From the NCBI RefSeq assembly GCF_036669915.1, contig NC_089318.1:24545238-24609237 (forward strand): a stretch of DNA of 64,000 nt. The letters are read 5' to 3'. Position 1 is the stretch's first letter, and every line of letters begins with the position of its first letter. The notes under the pieces are model-generated. The model saw only the letters and a list, made by a program, of their open reading frames with translations. It searched no databases and had not been told where the DNA came from. Position numbers and translations under genes: made by a program. Positions 33,379 to 45,307 of this stretch are shown one piece after another. This DNA is from Pocillopora verrucosa. Taxonomy: Eukaryota > Cnidaria > Anthozoa > Scleractinia > Pocilloporidae.

Positions 33379-33784
33379 GGGTTACGGTACAAATAGAACA
33401 GAAATTGGCGTAGCCTTGGCAAACGTCAACAGCATTTTGTCTTCAGACACTCTACTTAAAATATGACGACGACAGCAAATGGAGAGGTTTAAATCTCTTT
33501 AATTGGAGCGCTGTAGATTTTTTACAGGATTGCTCACGTCTACTGCATGTAAAGAAAATAAATCTTAAGCCGTCCTTCCACTATCTTTAAGAAACTAAAA
33601 TACATATAGAGGAAAAACTAAAACTTGTTCCAATCTTGTTGACCTCCATTGATATCAAAAGGAGTTCGAATTGTTTACAATTGCGATTTATATAATTTGA
33701 AATGTGGCTCCAAACGAATACATGGGCTCAATCATCTCTTAGTGGTCTTTATTGGTTTAAAGGGCTTGTGCCAACTACTAGTTT
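33372..33784 (+). repeat. 413-bp direct repeat, right copy
   Basis: Same orientation and length as 29840-30252. After it the sequence continues with unique DNA (GCAACCTTAAAATTGG), whereas the left copy joins directly to the TPM segmental duplication. The two copies bracket 3.1 kb. Confidence 0.9.
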
Positions 33785-34234
33785 GCAACCTTAAAATTGG
33801 AGATAAATATACAAGACTGTTGGCTATTAATTAAAGAGCCCAAACACTTAAGTGGTACAACTTCCTCTTTCAGTTTCTATGATTCAATTTGCATTTTGTA
33901 AAATTTGAAAACTTCAAGGTAGGATTTTGTGTTTTAAGGCGCTTGGCATAACATGGGAAAGAGATACGCGACATAACAAATTTCAACTGCCTACTAAAAT
34001 AGTTCATGCTCTCAGATCTGAGTGGTGATAAAAAATGACTAAAACGCTACTAATTTTGACATATCAACTCCACTGGAGATAACAAACCCAAATAACTAGT
34101 TTCAACTAAAAATTTAAAATTCCTCAAATAAGAGGAAAGTCCATTTTTAATCACCTGGTAACAATAACTGACCATAAAACGTTAGTGAGGGGAAAATGTT
34201 TCTTTCTTCTCTGACAGGAAGTCCATTAACAGAT

Positions 34235-37200
34235 TTATTTTGCAGTGTTTTTCTTTCCAAGAAGTTTCCTGAGCCTTTCATATCGCCCTGATACTGGTTG
34301 AAGATTGCCATAGATTGGGTCTAGCCACATGACTCTGTCCTCAAAACTCATTTTCTGCAACACAGTGCTGTTGGTGTAGAATCTTGAAAGAGCATCCAAA
34401 GGCAGCAGTACAGACGGTCTAGGGGGAGGAGACAGCTTAGGCTGTGTTTCTGACACAGAATCTAAAGGTTCTCCCAGCCACCAGCCAGGTATCACCTTAG
34501 GATAATCATCAACAACTTCCTCCTCATTCCCCTTGTCCTCAACCTCATCCTCATCAACAAGCTCCCCCTCCCCCTCCTCATCAGAGACAACTTCTCCTTC
34601 TTCCACACTCCTCCTGACCTTCTTTCTTATCTTCTTAGGTTCACTATTGATAGAATCACTGCTTGCTTCTCCGTGTAGTTCTTTCAAGGCAAAATGAGTG
34701 GGTTTGCTTTCAGAGTATTTCCTGTAATGCTGGAGAAGTTCTTGTTCCTGTGATCCATACTGAACACCAGGGTGGGAGGGAGAATAGCCACCACTGTTAT
34801 CCACACCAACATCTCCTTGTGTGTCATACTTTGTTCTCTTGGCGGCAGCAGGATTATGTGGTGGGACTGTTGAGCCCAGCTCTATTGAAGGATTAGCACC
34901 ACCTAACACAAACAGAAAACAGTTTTTGAACAAAATAAACTTTTAAATGACCTTACAAAAATAATTTACAAAATAATTTGATGAAGTCAATTTAATATTG
35001 ATAAATATTAAGTATTACATTAACTCAGTCCAAGACATGCAATAATTTTTGTTTTCATATGTCAGAACTGAATGACTGAAAAATCAGATCTTCCTCATCA
35101 CATAGTAACAAAACCGTTAAAGTTGCTGAAAACGCTTTGATGGTGTCAAAAATTACACCAGTAGAAAACTGAAAGAAGATAAAAATTCTTAAATTTTTGT
35201 TTAACACATACCTAAAATTTATTCAAGAGTTTATCTTCTATTTTCCTTCAAATTACCAGACTTACATTCCAGCCATGAAATTGGTTTAGTGATGCTTATC
35301 CTCAGGGAAGTTCCTTCTCATTCATACAAATTATTTTATAATTTCACCAAATACCTTACACAATTTTGAGAATTTTTGTCACTAACTGTAAACAATCCTA
35401 CTCATGAGCCAATTGGCAAACACTGCGGAAGACTTATCTTGATTTAGTAGCATAAGGTGACTATGTGGCATGCTTAAAAGGAGAATTTCATAACATACAC
35501 AACACACTTGTACAGGAAACTAACATTCTTTCCTTCTAATTATTATACTATGAACATATTAAAAGTCACTTAGTATAATCTAACCATCTTCATCAACATC
35601 CATGTCCTGCTCTTCCTGATCCTGTTTCTCTCTCTTTCGTTTCCTGTCACTGCCCGAAGCAGCAGAGTTTGATGACATTCCTCTCATGTGCACATACTTT
35701 GCCACTAAATTATCAATCTGCTGATGAGGGAGCATTGGAGGAGCTCTTAGCTCAGCACTCTTGTCTCTAACACCTGAAAATTACAATCAATCCTTTGACT
35801 CCCACAAGTGATTAACTTATAATTATTTCTCCTGATAATATTGAATGGAGAGATATGATCCAGCAAACAGGTGAAGAGGAAATTTGAAACTTATTTGGCA
35901 GAAGTTTATCTTGATTTAATACCCAATTCTTGTGACTATTTTACAAAGAAATGTGTAGCAACTGAGGGGGAGGGGGGGGCCCCTAAAAATCAGATCTTAG
36001 GAATAAAACGATTAAATTTTTTAGTTCAAATGTGAGCAATAATCAATGATCCATCATTTCATGATTCGTTTTTTTTTCCCTTCCCAGGTAGACACAGGGT
36101 TGATGTTAGGCTTGTAAAGGGTGAGATCTAATTGTATTAAATGTAACATTGTGTATCTGTCAAGAAATGCACTACTTGAAAATAATGGAATTGGAAAAGT
36201 AACTTGTTGATTGCATTTTCCAAATAAAGTCACATATCCATTTAGGCAGGAAAGACCTTTTATTTCATAAAATTTGCAGAACAAGGTGTAATGTAACCTT
36301 GTGCATTTGCCAAGAAATATAGTACTTGAAAATAATGGAATTGGAAAAGGAACACGATTGTATTTTCCAAATAAAGTCACATATCCATTTAGGCAGGAAA
36401 GACCATTTTTTCATAAAAATTGCAGAACAAGGACAGCTTTTTGAACATGTATCATTTCCCTAAAATGTAAGTTGACTTTATAGGTAAATATCAAGGAAAA
36501 TGTTAACCAAAATTCATGTCCATGGCATTGAAGCTTATTATAACAATTCAATACAAGCACAAATTTCGGTAGAAATGTATGGTTACAAAATTCCTCTTTG
36601 TTTTTCTGTTTGGGAAATTAATAGTGACAAACAATGAACAGAACTGTGGATACTTGAATAACCCTGAATGGAGAACTCAAGCCACAAAATTTTTCAATTA
36701 TTTTTCTTATGCCCTGCTTCTTTTTTTCCTTTATTTTTTTTTGGCAAGTAATCATGGGAAATTTATACATTTGTGTCCATGGCTACAGCCTTACCTCACA
36801 ATTCTTTTATAAGCAACTGACAAAAGCCAGGAATAATGAAACTGACACTACCCACAAGACTTTGATGAACCTAAGGAGCACTTTTTTCACATTTTCTGTA
36901 TGACATAAATTTATTCAGGTACAAACTCACCTTCTGGTATGGGTGTATTAAAACCTGGGTATTCAATAAAAGAACTTCTAAAGTGTTCCTCATTCTTTTG
37001 TTCATCTTGGTCCTCAATATAATCATTTATACTGCCATCACCATCATAAATAAGCAAACTTGGTTTTGTGGCCTTGGGTAAATACCCTGGTGGATAACCC
37101 AAATGTCTCATTCGATAGATGTATGGTGGCAAATCTTGCTCATTAATTCCAAGTGCTTCCCTGAGTTCGTCAGAAATCACCCCTGGTTTGAATCTTCCAA

Positions 37201-37981
37201 AGCGTTTCATTGCTGAATCATCAAAGTGGTATCTAGTTTTAGAGTTTACTGGTGAAGCAAACTTATTGAGAAATTCTCGCCTGTTTGCATTGATTCTTTG
37301 CATGTCATGTGTCTCAGTGCAATCTTGGAGAGAGTGTCCAGGATTTCCACAATTGAAACAACAACTCCGACTTTTTAGCCTCACTTTTGGTGTTTGATCT
37401 GGAGCCAAAACTCGAAAATAAACTTGTTCGTATTGAGGAATGGTCCAGCCATCACTAATTTGAGGATTTAAATCGACCAAAGGCAGCCCACAGCAGTCTA
37501 TGCAATATTCATCGTAGTACTGCAAAGAACTAATGATGGAAAAAGGTTGGCTACAACCATTGTCCCTGGCTAACTTGCCCACTTCACAATTTGTGTCACA
37601 GATGGACGGTGGAAAATTTTGGCTTCCAAACGACTCCCTCTCATTAATGTCGTCGGTTCGTCGTTGTAAAGTTTGAATGAATTCTTCAACCTTTTCTCTG
37701 GATCTGATCGAAGTCTTGTTATCGAAAAAAATCCCCTGAAATAAAGGAGAATGACGATCTTGTTGTCCGCCTGTAGTACTACATTTCAACTTCCACACAC
37801 CGATCAGAGATTTCAAAGCATTCTTTAATCGTATGTTTTCTTGCTGTAAGGAGTTCCGAGGAATTTTACCAGGGCAATCATGCCTCTCTTCCGATGGTCT
37901 CGTTGTTTCCTTTTCTGCCTCAAATTCTGTAAAAAGAAGCTCTTCGTCGAAGCACGCATCTTCCGTAACTTCTTCCGCCAT
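34235..37981 (-). CDS. ZCCHC8: Zinc finger CCHC domain-containing protein 8 (NEXT complex scaffold)
   Basis: Three exons on the minus strand: 36931-37981, 35585-35773 and 34235-34902, all joined in phase 1 with GT/AG borders, giving 635 codons plus stop. Seen: a coiled-coil stretch near residues 43-60, a CCHC zinc knuckle (Cys208, Cys211, His216, Cys221), a PSP (proline-rich, spliceosome-associated) domain at about 257-305 containing LGYPPGYL, an acidic and KRKRE-rich middle, and a C-terminal block with FEDRVMWLDPIYGN. The zinc knuckle plus PSP plus C-terminal module identifies ZCCHC8, which with MTR4 and RBM7 forms the nuclear exosome targeting complex that feeds short nuclear RNAs to the exosome; its C-terminal part is known to stimulate MTR4. 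Intron 1 contains a local tandem duplication and an interspersed repeat. Confidence 0.93.
35787..36015 (+). repeat. Interspersed repeat, family B
   Basis: Shares GTGATTAACTTATAATTATT, ATTCTTGTGACTATTTTACA and AAATCAGATCTTAGGAATAA with the copy at 5945. It lies in intron 1 of ZCCHC8. Confidence 0.65.
36135..36432 (+). repeat. About 150-bp tandem duplication in ZCCHC8 intron 1
   Basis: Two adjacent units share ACTTGAAAATAATGGAATTG, TTTTCCAAATAAAGTCACAT, ATCCATTTAGGCAGGAAAGA and TTGCAGAACAAGG in the same order. Confidence 0.85.
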
Positions 37982-39245
37982 TTTGGAGAAACACTAGTTA
38001 CCAGTCTGCTGACCGAGTAAACAGATAGCAATGATGATATATTCATTAAATTTTGCGACAGCGGTAACAGCCATCTTGCCGCAATGTTATCCATCCATGA
38101 AAGCATTTGAAAGACTGAAATTCAATTGTGCCATATGGGCTCCTCATTTTCAGAGGTTTAGAAATGAATTAATCGCCAGAGTACATGTGGAGGGCACAAC
38201 AGACCCATGTGGCTCTCACTGCTCTTTGTTCCCCAGAATAATCACCCTTGTATTTCTTTTCATCAATTGATGATTCCTACTAGTGAGAAAGTGGAGGATG
38301 ATAAACAAAGATTGTGAAAATTATTTTGGACTTTGAATCAGTTCTCCTAGCTAGTGACCCATGGAAGGCAATACTGATTGAATAAAACATGACTCTCAAC
38401 ACATGCACATATGAGCTAGGAGTCACCCTCACAAGAGGAATGGTCTCTTGATTTTTTTTCTCTCCCCATGCATATTTTTTCATGTTCTCAAAGATTAGCT
38501 CCTGCTTCACCAACACTAACTGATGACACACTGCATGAACACTGAGTGGGAAAGTTTCATGTTATCAACAGGGACAGAAAGTAGTTTATAAAAGAAATAT
38601 TTGTTTATTTCAGTCAAAGTAATAGTAAGTGCACTTACACAGATGCATACATGTATCCCATGCAGTCCTAACTGACATCAAACACTATTCTTAATCTGAT
38701 CCCATACCTCAGCATATCATTAAAATGACTGTAGAACTTGTTAGTTATCAGTGAAACAAAAGATAGGAAAAATGGCAATGTGAGTAAGAAATAACAGATC
38801 ACATTTTAAAGAACAGAGTTTTTCTGAGAAGTTCATTTATTCTTCTACAAACAAAGTCTTAAAAATTGGATTGGAAAAATGATCACCACAACAGATTTGA
38901 TTCAATAAATCAAACAAATTGGTTCAAGTTTTCTGATTTTTAGTAATTCAAATATTAATTCAAATTCGAAAAGAAATGTGAAGAAAAATTTATTCTTAAA
39001 TGTAACATCAATTCACAGGAAAAAATCATGACAATAATTTAAATCCAAAAAGAAAGAAATGTAAAGAAATATTTACTGCTAAATGTTAACTCAGTTCACA
39101 GGAAAAAATATAAACAAACAAACAATATTGTTCCTCAGTTCACAGAATATTTAATATTTGATGTAAAAAGTTCTTGCAGTTACTGATAAAAAGTAATGAG
39201 CAGGGAGCAGTTTCCAAAGGCATCATTCAGTATCCCCCCCATATG
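37982..39245. other. Gene-free interval upstream of ZCCHC8
   Basis: Contains the ZCCHC8 promoter side and the 3' flank of the minus-strand small gene, with A-rich segments at 38940-39130. No gene recognised. Confidence 0.6.
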
Positions 39246-41089
39246 TCATGTGACCCCTAAATAAGGATCATCTTCACCCTGAGACCAAGTATCACCATCA
39301 TCATCACCAAGGTTACCATCCAAAGCATCAACTCCATCACTCCCTCCATCGATTGAGAGGGGACAAGCCTTGGGAACAGCACCTGTTGATAGAAAAAACA
39401 ACTACTTATTAAAGGGTAATTTAGTATTATCAACTAAGTTGATTATGTAAAATTACCGCCTTAAGGGTTTTCAAAGCTCACATTTTGAGTGTTAGCCCTT
39501 TATCAGAGCAAATAATTCCTGTGATTCACTCTGATTAAGGGCTAACGCCCTAAACAGCTTTGAAATCCCTTACAGTGATCAGTCTTAGTTATCAACTTAG
39601 TTGATAATACTAAATTACCCTATTGTACTCTCCCACTGATGCAGCACCACAGTTACCTATTAAATAAGTTTACCTATTAAAGTTTCTTCATTTTATTACT
39701 TACTTTTTAGGTTACAAGTTATTCAAGAAATAACATAGTGTGGACATGCAGATTGCTGAATTACAGATATAACTGTAAAAGGGATGAAGTGCACTCAAGA
39801 GTTCATTACTGACATTGTCAGCTGGCAGCTCACAGCATGAACCTGGTGTTGACATAATTCTCCCAAAGGCATTATATGGTGAGAAGAACAAAACTTAAAT
39901 TCAATTTTGGCAAAATACCTCTTCTTAAGACATATTAATTCACATTCAAGCAATGTTGTGATGAAATTATAGGTGAAAATTTCAAGTTTATTCACATGTT
40001 TAAGTGTCCATGGGTGCCTACCTCTTTATAGAAAGCTTTTATCACTTACTTATGTATTAACCCAAGGAATACAGCTGTGGCTAGCATTCCAAAGTTCCTT
40101 TTGGATGTGACAGCTAAAAGCTGGCTTTGAAGACATCACAGAACAGTACACAAAACAAGGAATTATGCTGTACTTACAGACAAAGGACACTGGTGCAAAT
40201 CTTTTGTTAAAACTAATCCTGGATGACATTCCTGAACCTCTTATCCTTTAGAGAAATCAATTCAAATTAATGCAATTAATGCACTTCAAGCAGTGATATC
40301 AGATCACTGGGACCAAAAATTGCTTTGGGTTAGGGTTCCGTAAGTTATGTAATCCTTCAAAATCTCTGAGGTTTAAAGATATTTCAAGCCAACAAATTAT
40401 GTTGATTTAAAGATTTTATAATCATCTCAATTGTTCAGGTCTTCTTGAATTACATTTTAATCCCAACTGTACTTACAATCCACTGTCAGTGCTGAGGAAT
40501 GACTTCAGGAGTGGTGATGACACACTGCAACTTGATTCTGATATAAATAAATAAATAAATGAAACGAAAAAAATACCGACAACTTATTCTACTAGATTAC
40601 AGTATACACTACCCAAAGTTCAAACATTAGAAAATTCATTGCAACCTTTGAGCATTAAAAAAGTATACAAACGTAAAATGTAAACAATATCATGACTGTA
40701 TGATATGACCAGCCATTAGTTTAAAGATTATTATAAAGTACACCGACAGAGATTAGCTTGAAAGATTAAACACTGGAACACTCTGAGCAGATTCATGGGA
40801 AATACATTCTTTCTGTAAGTAAAAGTTTAAAGAAAATCGTTATCGAGGGGATAATGAATACGATTACCGGTATGCCTAAGAGAACATGTGTTGCGGTGGT
40901 GATCACATAAGTTTTATACTCACTTTGAGAAACATTTTTCACGACGTAGGAGGACAAATGCTGTAAGAGATGTGAAAATAAAGGTTAGCATTTATAGTTA
41001 ATGGATCAGACTGGTCTTTTAACATCGATCACCTTTGTTGCAGATGTTGAACGAGTCAGGGAACGCAAACAACGTGCTGCAGCCGCCAT
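39246..41089 (-). CDS. Small, probably mitochondrial protein, minus member of a divergent paralogous pair
   Basis: Five exons on the minus strand: 41033-41089, 40924-40960, 40477-40537, 40178-40245 and 39246-39382. Intron phases are 0, 1, 2, 1, and the joins give 119 codons plus stop. The N-terminus MAAAARCLRSLTRSTSATK is rich in Arg, Ser and Ala without acids, like a mitochondrial targeting peptide. The middle is basic (exons 3 and 4), and the C-terminus is strongly acidic (GDDDGDTWSQGEDDP). The partner at 41171-43700 has the same exon number, the same phases and matching ends of exons 1, 3 and 5, which supports both models. I do not recognise the family. Exon 4 has the weakest support: it was chosen because it alone gives the required phase 2 in and phase 1 out. 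Confidence 0.6.
39414..39657. repeat. Foldback (MITE-like) element, nearly complete
   Basis: The left arm GGTAATTTAGTATTATCAAC and the right arm ending TTGATAATACTAAATTACC are inverted repeats. Inner parts (GTGTTAGCCCTTTATCAGAGC and GCTCTGATTAAGGGCTAACG as reverse complement) pair too. The right flank has TACTCTCCCACTGATGCAGC, shared by the other copies. No transposase is present. It lies in the last intron of the minus-strand small gene. Confidence 0.7.
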
Positions 41090-41170
41090 TTTGAATTTAC
41101 CGCTGATCATGGTACATCGCCTTTTCGGTTGCATCATTAAGCGTGTGTAGGTTGATGGGAAGGTAGCAAA
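41090..41170. promoter_or_regulatory. Bidirectional promoter between the two divergent small genes
   Basis: Only 81 bases separate the two start codons of the head-to-head genes, so transcription of both must start in or next to this interval unless 5' exons are hidden in the opposite gene. There is no clear TATA box. Confidence 0.5.
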
Positions 41171-43700
41171 ATGGCGGCGTTATCTGCACGTTGTATTAGA
41201 TCAATTGCTCGTGTTTCGGTGCAAATATCGGTAAGAAATTCAGATAGTCTGATTTAAAGCAATCAAATAATACACTGGCTGATCTGATTCTTATTTTTTC
41301 ACAGAAAACAGCTTTGAATGCGAACAACGCGACACAAGGTGACTAGTGCTACGATATTTTTGCTTCCATGGTTGTCAGTTGATGTTATCAACGACTAATT
41401 ATGTAACAGATCAAAATGATGAGCTTAAATATATAATTCGAACCGTTTCTCTTATTTTTAGCAAGAAGTTTGTCCTCTGCAGTGGGAAAGTCCATTCTTC
41501 GAGACTGTGGATTGTAAGTATTTATTGGTGATGTTGTCACGTGTATCTAGGTACTGTTCTTTTGCGATTAACCGTTTAATAAGATTGTTGGATTGATCTG
41601 CGTTCTCGAGAAAAACCGTTTTGGTTGATGTTGGTGATCAACCTCTCAATGGGTGGGAAACCAGTTTGAGTCAGTTGTAAAACATGGGAAGTAGGACCTC
41701 TGCTGTAGACAAAAAAATGCTTGGCAATTAATGCTTAGTAACTTAGGCTCTTTCCACATACTGGATACTGAAAGTGATTGAATGCAATCCCCTTCCTTTG
41801 ACAGCTTTGTATTTCCTTACTTGAGCTATGAAGAACCCATGCATCATGTAACCCCTTCATCTTCTAGAAAATTTGCCCTAAACAGAGAAATTTATTTCTC
41901 TTTTGGTGGAAATTTAAATTTTATTGTTAGTCAAGATAAGTGTAACATTTTCCTGACTGCTTGAAGAGACAATGCAATCAGAGAAATTAATTTTGCACTG
42001 TGGTTTGCCCTCTGATGATATATTTAAGCTTGTACATACACTTGGGGGGTTTGTGTGGGAAAGTTCATGAAAGTAGTTATCCACCACTGTATTTAGCCAT
42101 TTTTACTAGCACAGATTCCTTAACTCCTTTTGAACATAGCTACAAGACACTCGCTTGTTCATTTTTAATGTGAATGGTTTAAATAAAAAAATTCTTTAAG
42201 ATTTAATAAAAGCAGAAAATATGAAGTAGTCTGGGTGAATTTTAGAGTCATTTATACTTCAAAAGACCTAAAATTTTTTTGCATATGATTTCTTTCGTTG
42301 ACAGACTCAAGACAATAGCAAGGGATAATGTAGTTGGAAAACTTGCCAGGAGACACACAAGATTATCAGCAGCAGTTAGTGAGTATATTTTTGCATGTCT
42401 TAAATTACTTTAAGATTCAGAAAACCATGAACACTGAAAATTCATTATATTTGGCCAATTGTGCTCTGACCGATCACAGTTAAGTGTCAGACACATGAGT
42501 AAACCCCAAACCACAAATTCCTTACAGCTGCTGTTTATGGTTTAGTTTTCTGACACCTGACTGGCTTTTTCCACAAAACGGCATAACCTTTAGTAACTAT
42601 TTCTTGTGTTCACAGTTTTCTAAGTTTCACAAAAAATTAAAGCCAGCAAAAAAGAAGATTCACACAGAGTTGCACAATACATGGGTTTTAATCTGGACTT
42701 AGTGACTGACTTTATTTAAGGCTAGCTTAAAATTGAAAATATATGACAACTTAATCAAAATTGTGTACTGAGTAACTTGATCTAAGGCAAGCTTAAAATT
42801 GAAAGTTATGACTACTTTATCAAAATTTATATTCAGGGGCAATCTTGAGAATTATGAAAGAGGTGGTATAAAAATTGTGGTGAGATCACAAATTCACTTG
42901 AGAGACTCTTTGTTAATCCTTACTCCCCAAGGATCTCATCATTAGTTTTTTGTTCATCTCTCCTTTCATCTTGTCATTTTTAAGTTCAAATTAGGTATTG
43001 AGTGAAAGAGTATCCCAGGAGTTGATTTAATTAATTCCTATTGCCATGTCTGCCCAACATCATATTGATATTGGACGGAGAATTTACTTATTGATCACTG
43101 CTCACAGCCACTTTTACCTTTCACTCCTCCCCTCCCCCCTCATTTATATCAATGTCACCTTTGACCTAGTGAGTCAGAGGCCTAAAAATTAGAAGATTTG
43201 AATTATTAGGAAACATGCACAGCAATGGGGTCATACAAATTGAAAGGCTATTTTATTATTAATTATTACTTTTTTCTTTCTTTCTCTACCTCTGCCTTTT
43301 ACTTAGATCAAATATTGTTTACATCTGTTGTGGATATGATGTGTGAAGATGAGGAGGGAAATGGTGATGATGATATCACCATGTCAGAACTTGTTACTGA
43401 TGAGGATGAAATATTGAAAGTTTCGCGAATGAAGTGCTTTTATGGGCAATGCGTCATATTTTCTGAGCTTAACATATTGAAAAAGTTTTATCATCGCTCC
43501 ACAATTAGTAGCAGGCTCTGATTTTATCTATGGTTGAAAGACAGTAAGCAACTTTATTTTTGGTTTTTATAGGTTTGGTGATATCAAACCCCCCGGTGAT
43601 GATAGAAAACTCAGAATCAGATGATGATAGTTTGGAGGCAGTTTGTGGAGACGATGATGAAACATTTTCTTGTTGTGAAGATGCAATACCTGGTCTTTGA
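41171..43700 (+). CDS. Small, probably mitochondrial protein, plus member of a divergent paralogous pair
   Basis: Five exons: 41171-41230, 41305-41338, 41462-41513, 42305-42378 and 43573-43700, phases 0, 1, 2, 1, giving 115 codons plus stop. The N-terminus MAALSARCIRSIARVSVQIS looks like a mitochondrial presequence and resembles that of the minus-strand neighbour; exon 3 ends in Gly followed by TT in both; the C-terminus is acidic with Asp-Asp-Asp and ends ETFSCCEDAIPGL. An AATAAA signal lies at 43789-43794, about 90 bases past the stop. A possible extra exon at 43307-43363 (phase 1 to 1, acidic) could be included alternatively, but the partner has no equivalent. The family is not recognised; function unknown. 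Confidence 0.62.
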
Positions 43701-45307
43701 ACAGTTTGTAATGAGAAAAAATTGGGAAAGTGACTGTATGAGGTTATGTAATGGTTTTATTTCTCTGTTAGATGTCTTTCTTTTTATTAATAAATGGTTT
43801 GCTTTAACTTGTAATTCTCGTGTCTATGTACTTTATCCAATCACTTAACCAGCGTAAACTTAGAGTTTAGTGTGTTGCTGAAAGGATCGTCTCAGTCTAT
43901 GCTTGAACCCCAAGTGTATTTGGTCCGGAATCCTGCACGCTCACCATCACACATGTTTCTAGCTAGACTATGATTAGTCCATACTTTTTTAACGAAGTCC
44001 GTAGTGCGAGTCAAAATAGTAATCAGAAAAAAGAAAATTAAAGTTAGCGTGCCGCACGGAACTTCGAGAGTCAGGCGCACTCCCAGAGTTCGCTCTGGAC
44101 CCTTGCGACGTACTTTGCGGGAGGGACTGCACGTAGTCTAGTTTCTAGCTTCCACACGTATCAGGCTACGTTATCCCAAAACTCATTACGTAATTATCAC
44201 AATGCATTTAAACGCACAGCGTGGGTTTTATAATGACTAAAACAAACTCGCATCGCATTTTTTCCAGGTTAATCAATGAGAGCGTTGGATCCAGGAAAAC
44301 ATATATGCTTCGATCCTACGCCAACTTGAAAGGAAGAGTGAAAAAAATAATACAAACGGCTTCTTTACGAGCCCTGAGTGTGAAAAACTCAATGAACACA
44401 GAAACTACTTTGATTGTTTTGAATGTATAAGTATTGGAATGTTTTCAACATCACGATGGGTAATTATGATAGACGATGTAAGAGGGGGCGAAGTCATTCA
44501 GCTTCGGGGCGACATGGCAAGAGGGCGAAGTGATCTGCATTCTTCGCAACAGTTCACGAATGAGTCTTTCGTGAGAGTACCCACTTTTGCTTAATTATAT
44601 CAACGGCTTACTGATTTATTGAGCTTTCTATTGAAAATAATAACAAAGCCTCTTTATGGTAGAGGGAAAGATTTCGACCTTAACGCCGACTCACTGCTCG
44701 AATTTTCACTCTTGTTTAACTTTTTTAATAATTATTGCGTGAAACACCACAGTTGTTAGTAAGCAGAAGATTAACTGAAAAAATTTTGTCGCCAGTTTTC
44801 TCCCGCTGTGTGAAGTTGTAATCATTCAACTTATTTTGAAATAATTCCTTGGCTTTTATGACTGATTTTTCAGGTATAACTCCTATAAACAGGTTATTTC
44901 GCTTTTCTCGGATCAAATTCAATAAAAACTCATGTGGATCTGGTTTATTGGCTTCGGAAGTTTTTTTTCTTGACCCTTTTAAGGTGCACTTACCGCAAAA
45001 AGACTGAATTGTTCAATGGCATCTCAAAGCAACCTATTCTCTCTCTTTATTGACACAGATCTCATCCATGTACGACTTCCAGCGCTCAAGTATCTTTCTT
45101 CTTTTTTAATCATTTACTGAATACTGTAATTACCTTTAACTAAGAAACAGTAACATGTAGGTATCCAACCTAAAATATTCAAAGCTCAGGATGATACGAG
45201 CTTTGTTAATAAAATGAATTAAATATAAAAACCACCTGCAAGGGGAACTGGTACAAAGCCGACGTAGACTTTATTAACGCGGCTTTACATACAAAAACAC
45301 TACAAAA
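43701..45307. other. Gene-free interval before the Kelch-like gene
   Basis: Begins with the poly-A signal of the small plus-strand gene (43789). Short open frames at 43892-44430 have no support. Confidence 0.6.

Noticed and set aside
40050-40113. Possible exon with KRNFGMLATAVFLGLIH in the minus-strand small gene
   Set aside because: It would enter in the right phase but leave in phase 2, which puts the last exon into a frame with an early stop.
43307-43427. Acidic frame with CEDEEGNGDDDITMSELVTDEDE as an exon of the plus-strand small gene
   Set aside because: Its end has no donor in the needed phase; only a shortened version to 43363 would fit, and the paralogue has no counterpart, so it was left out of the main model.
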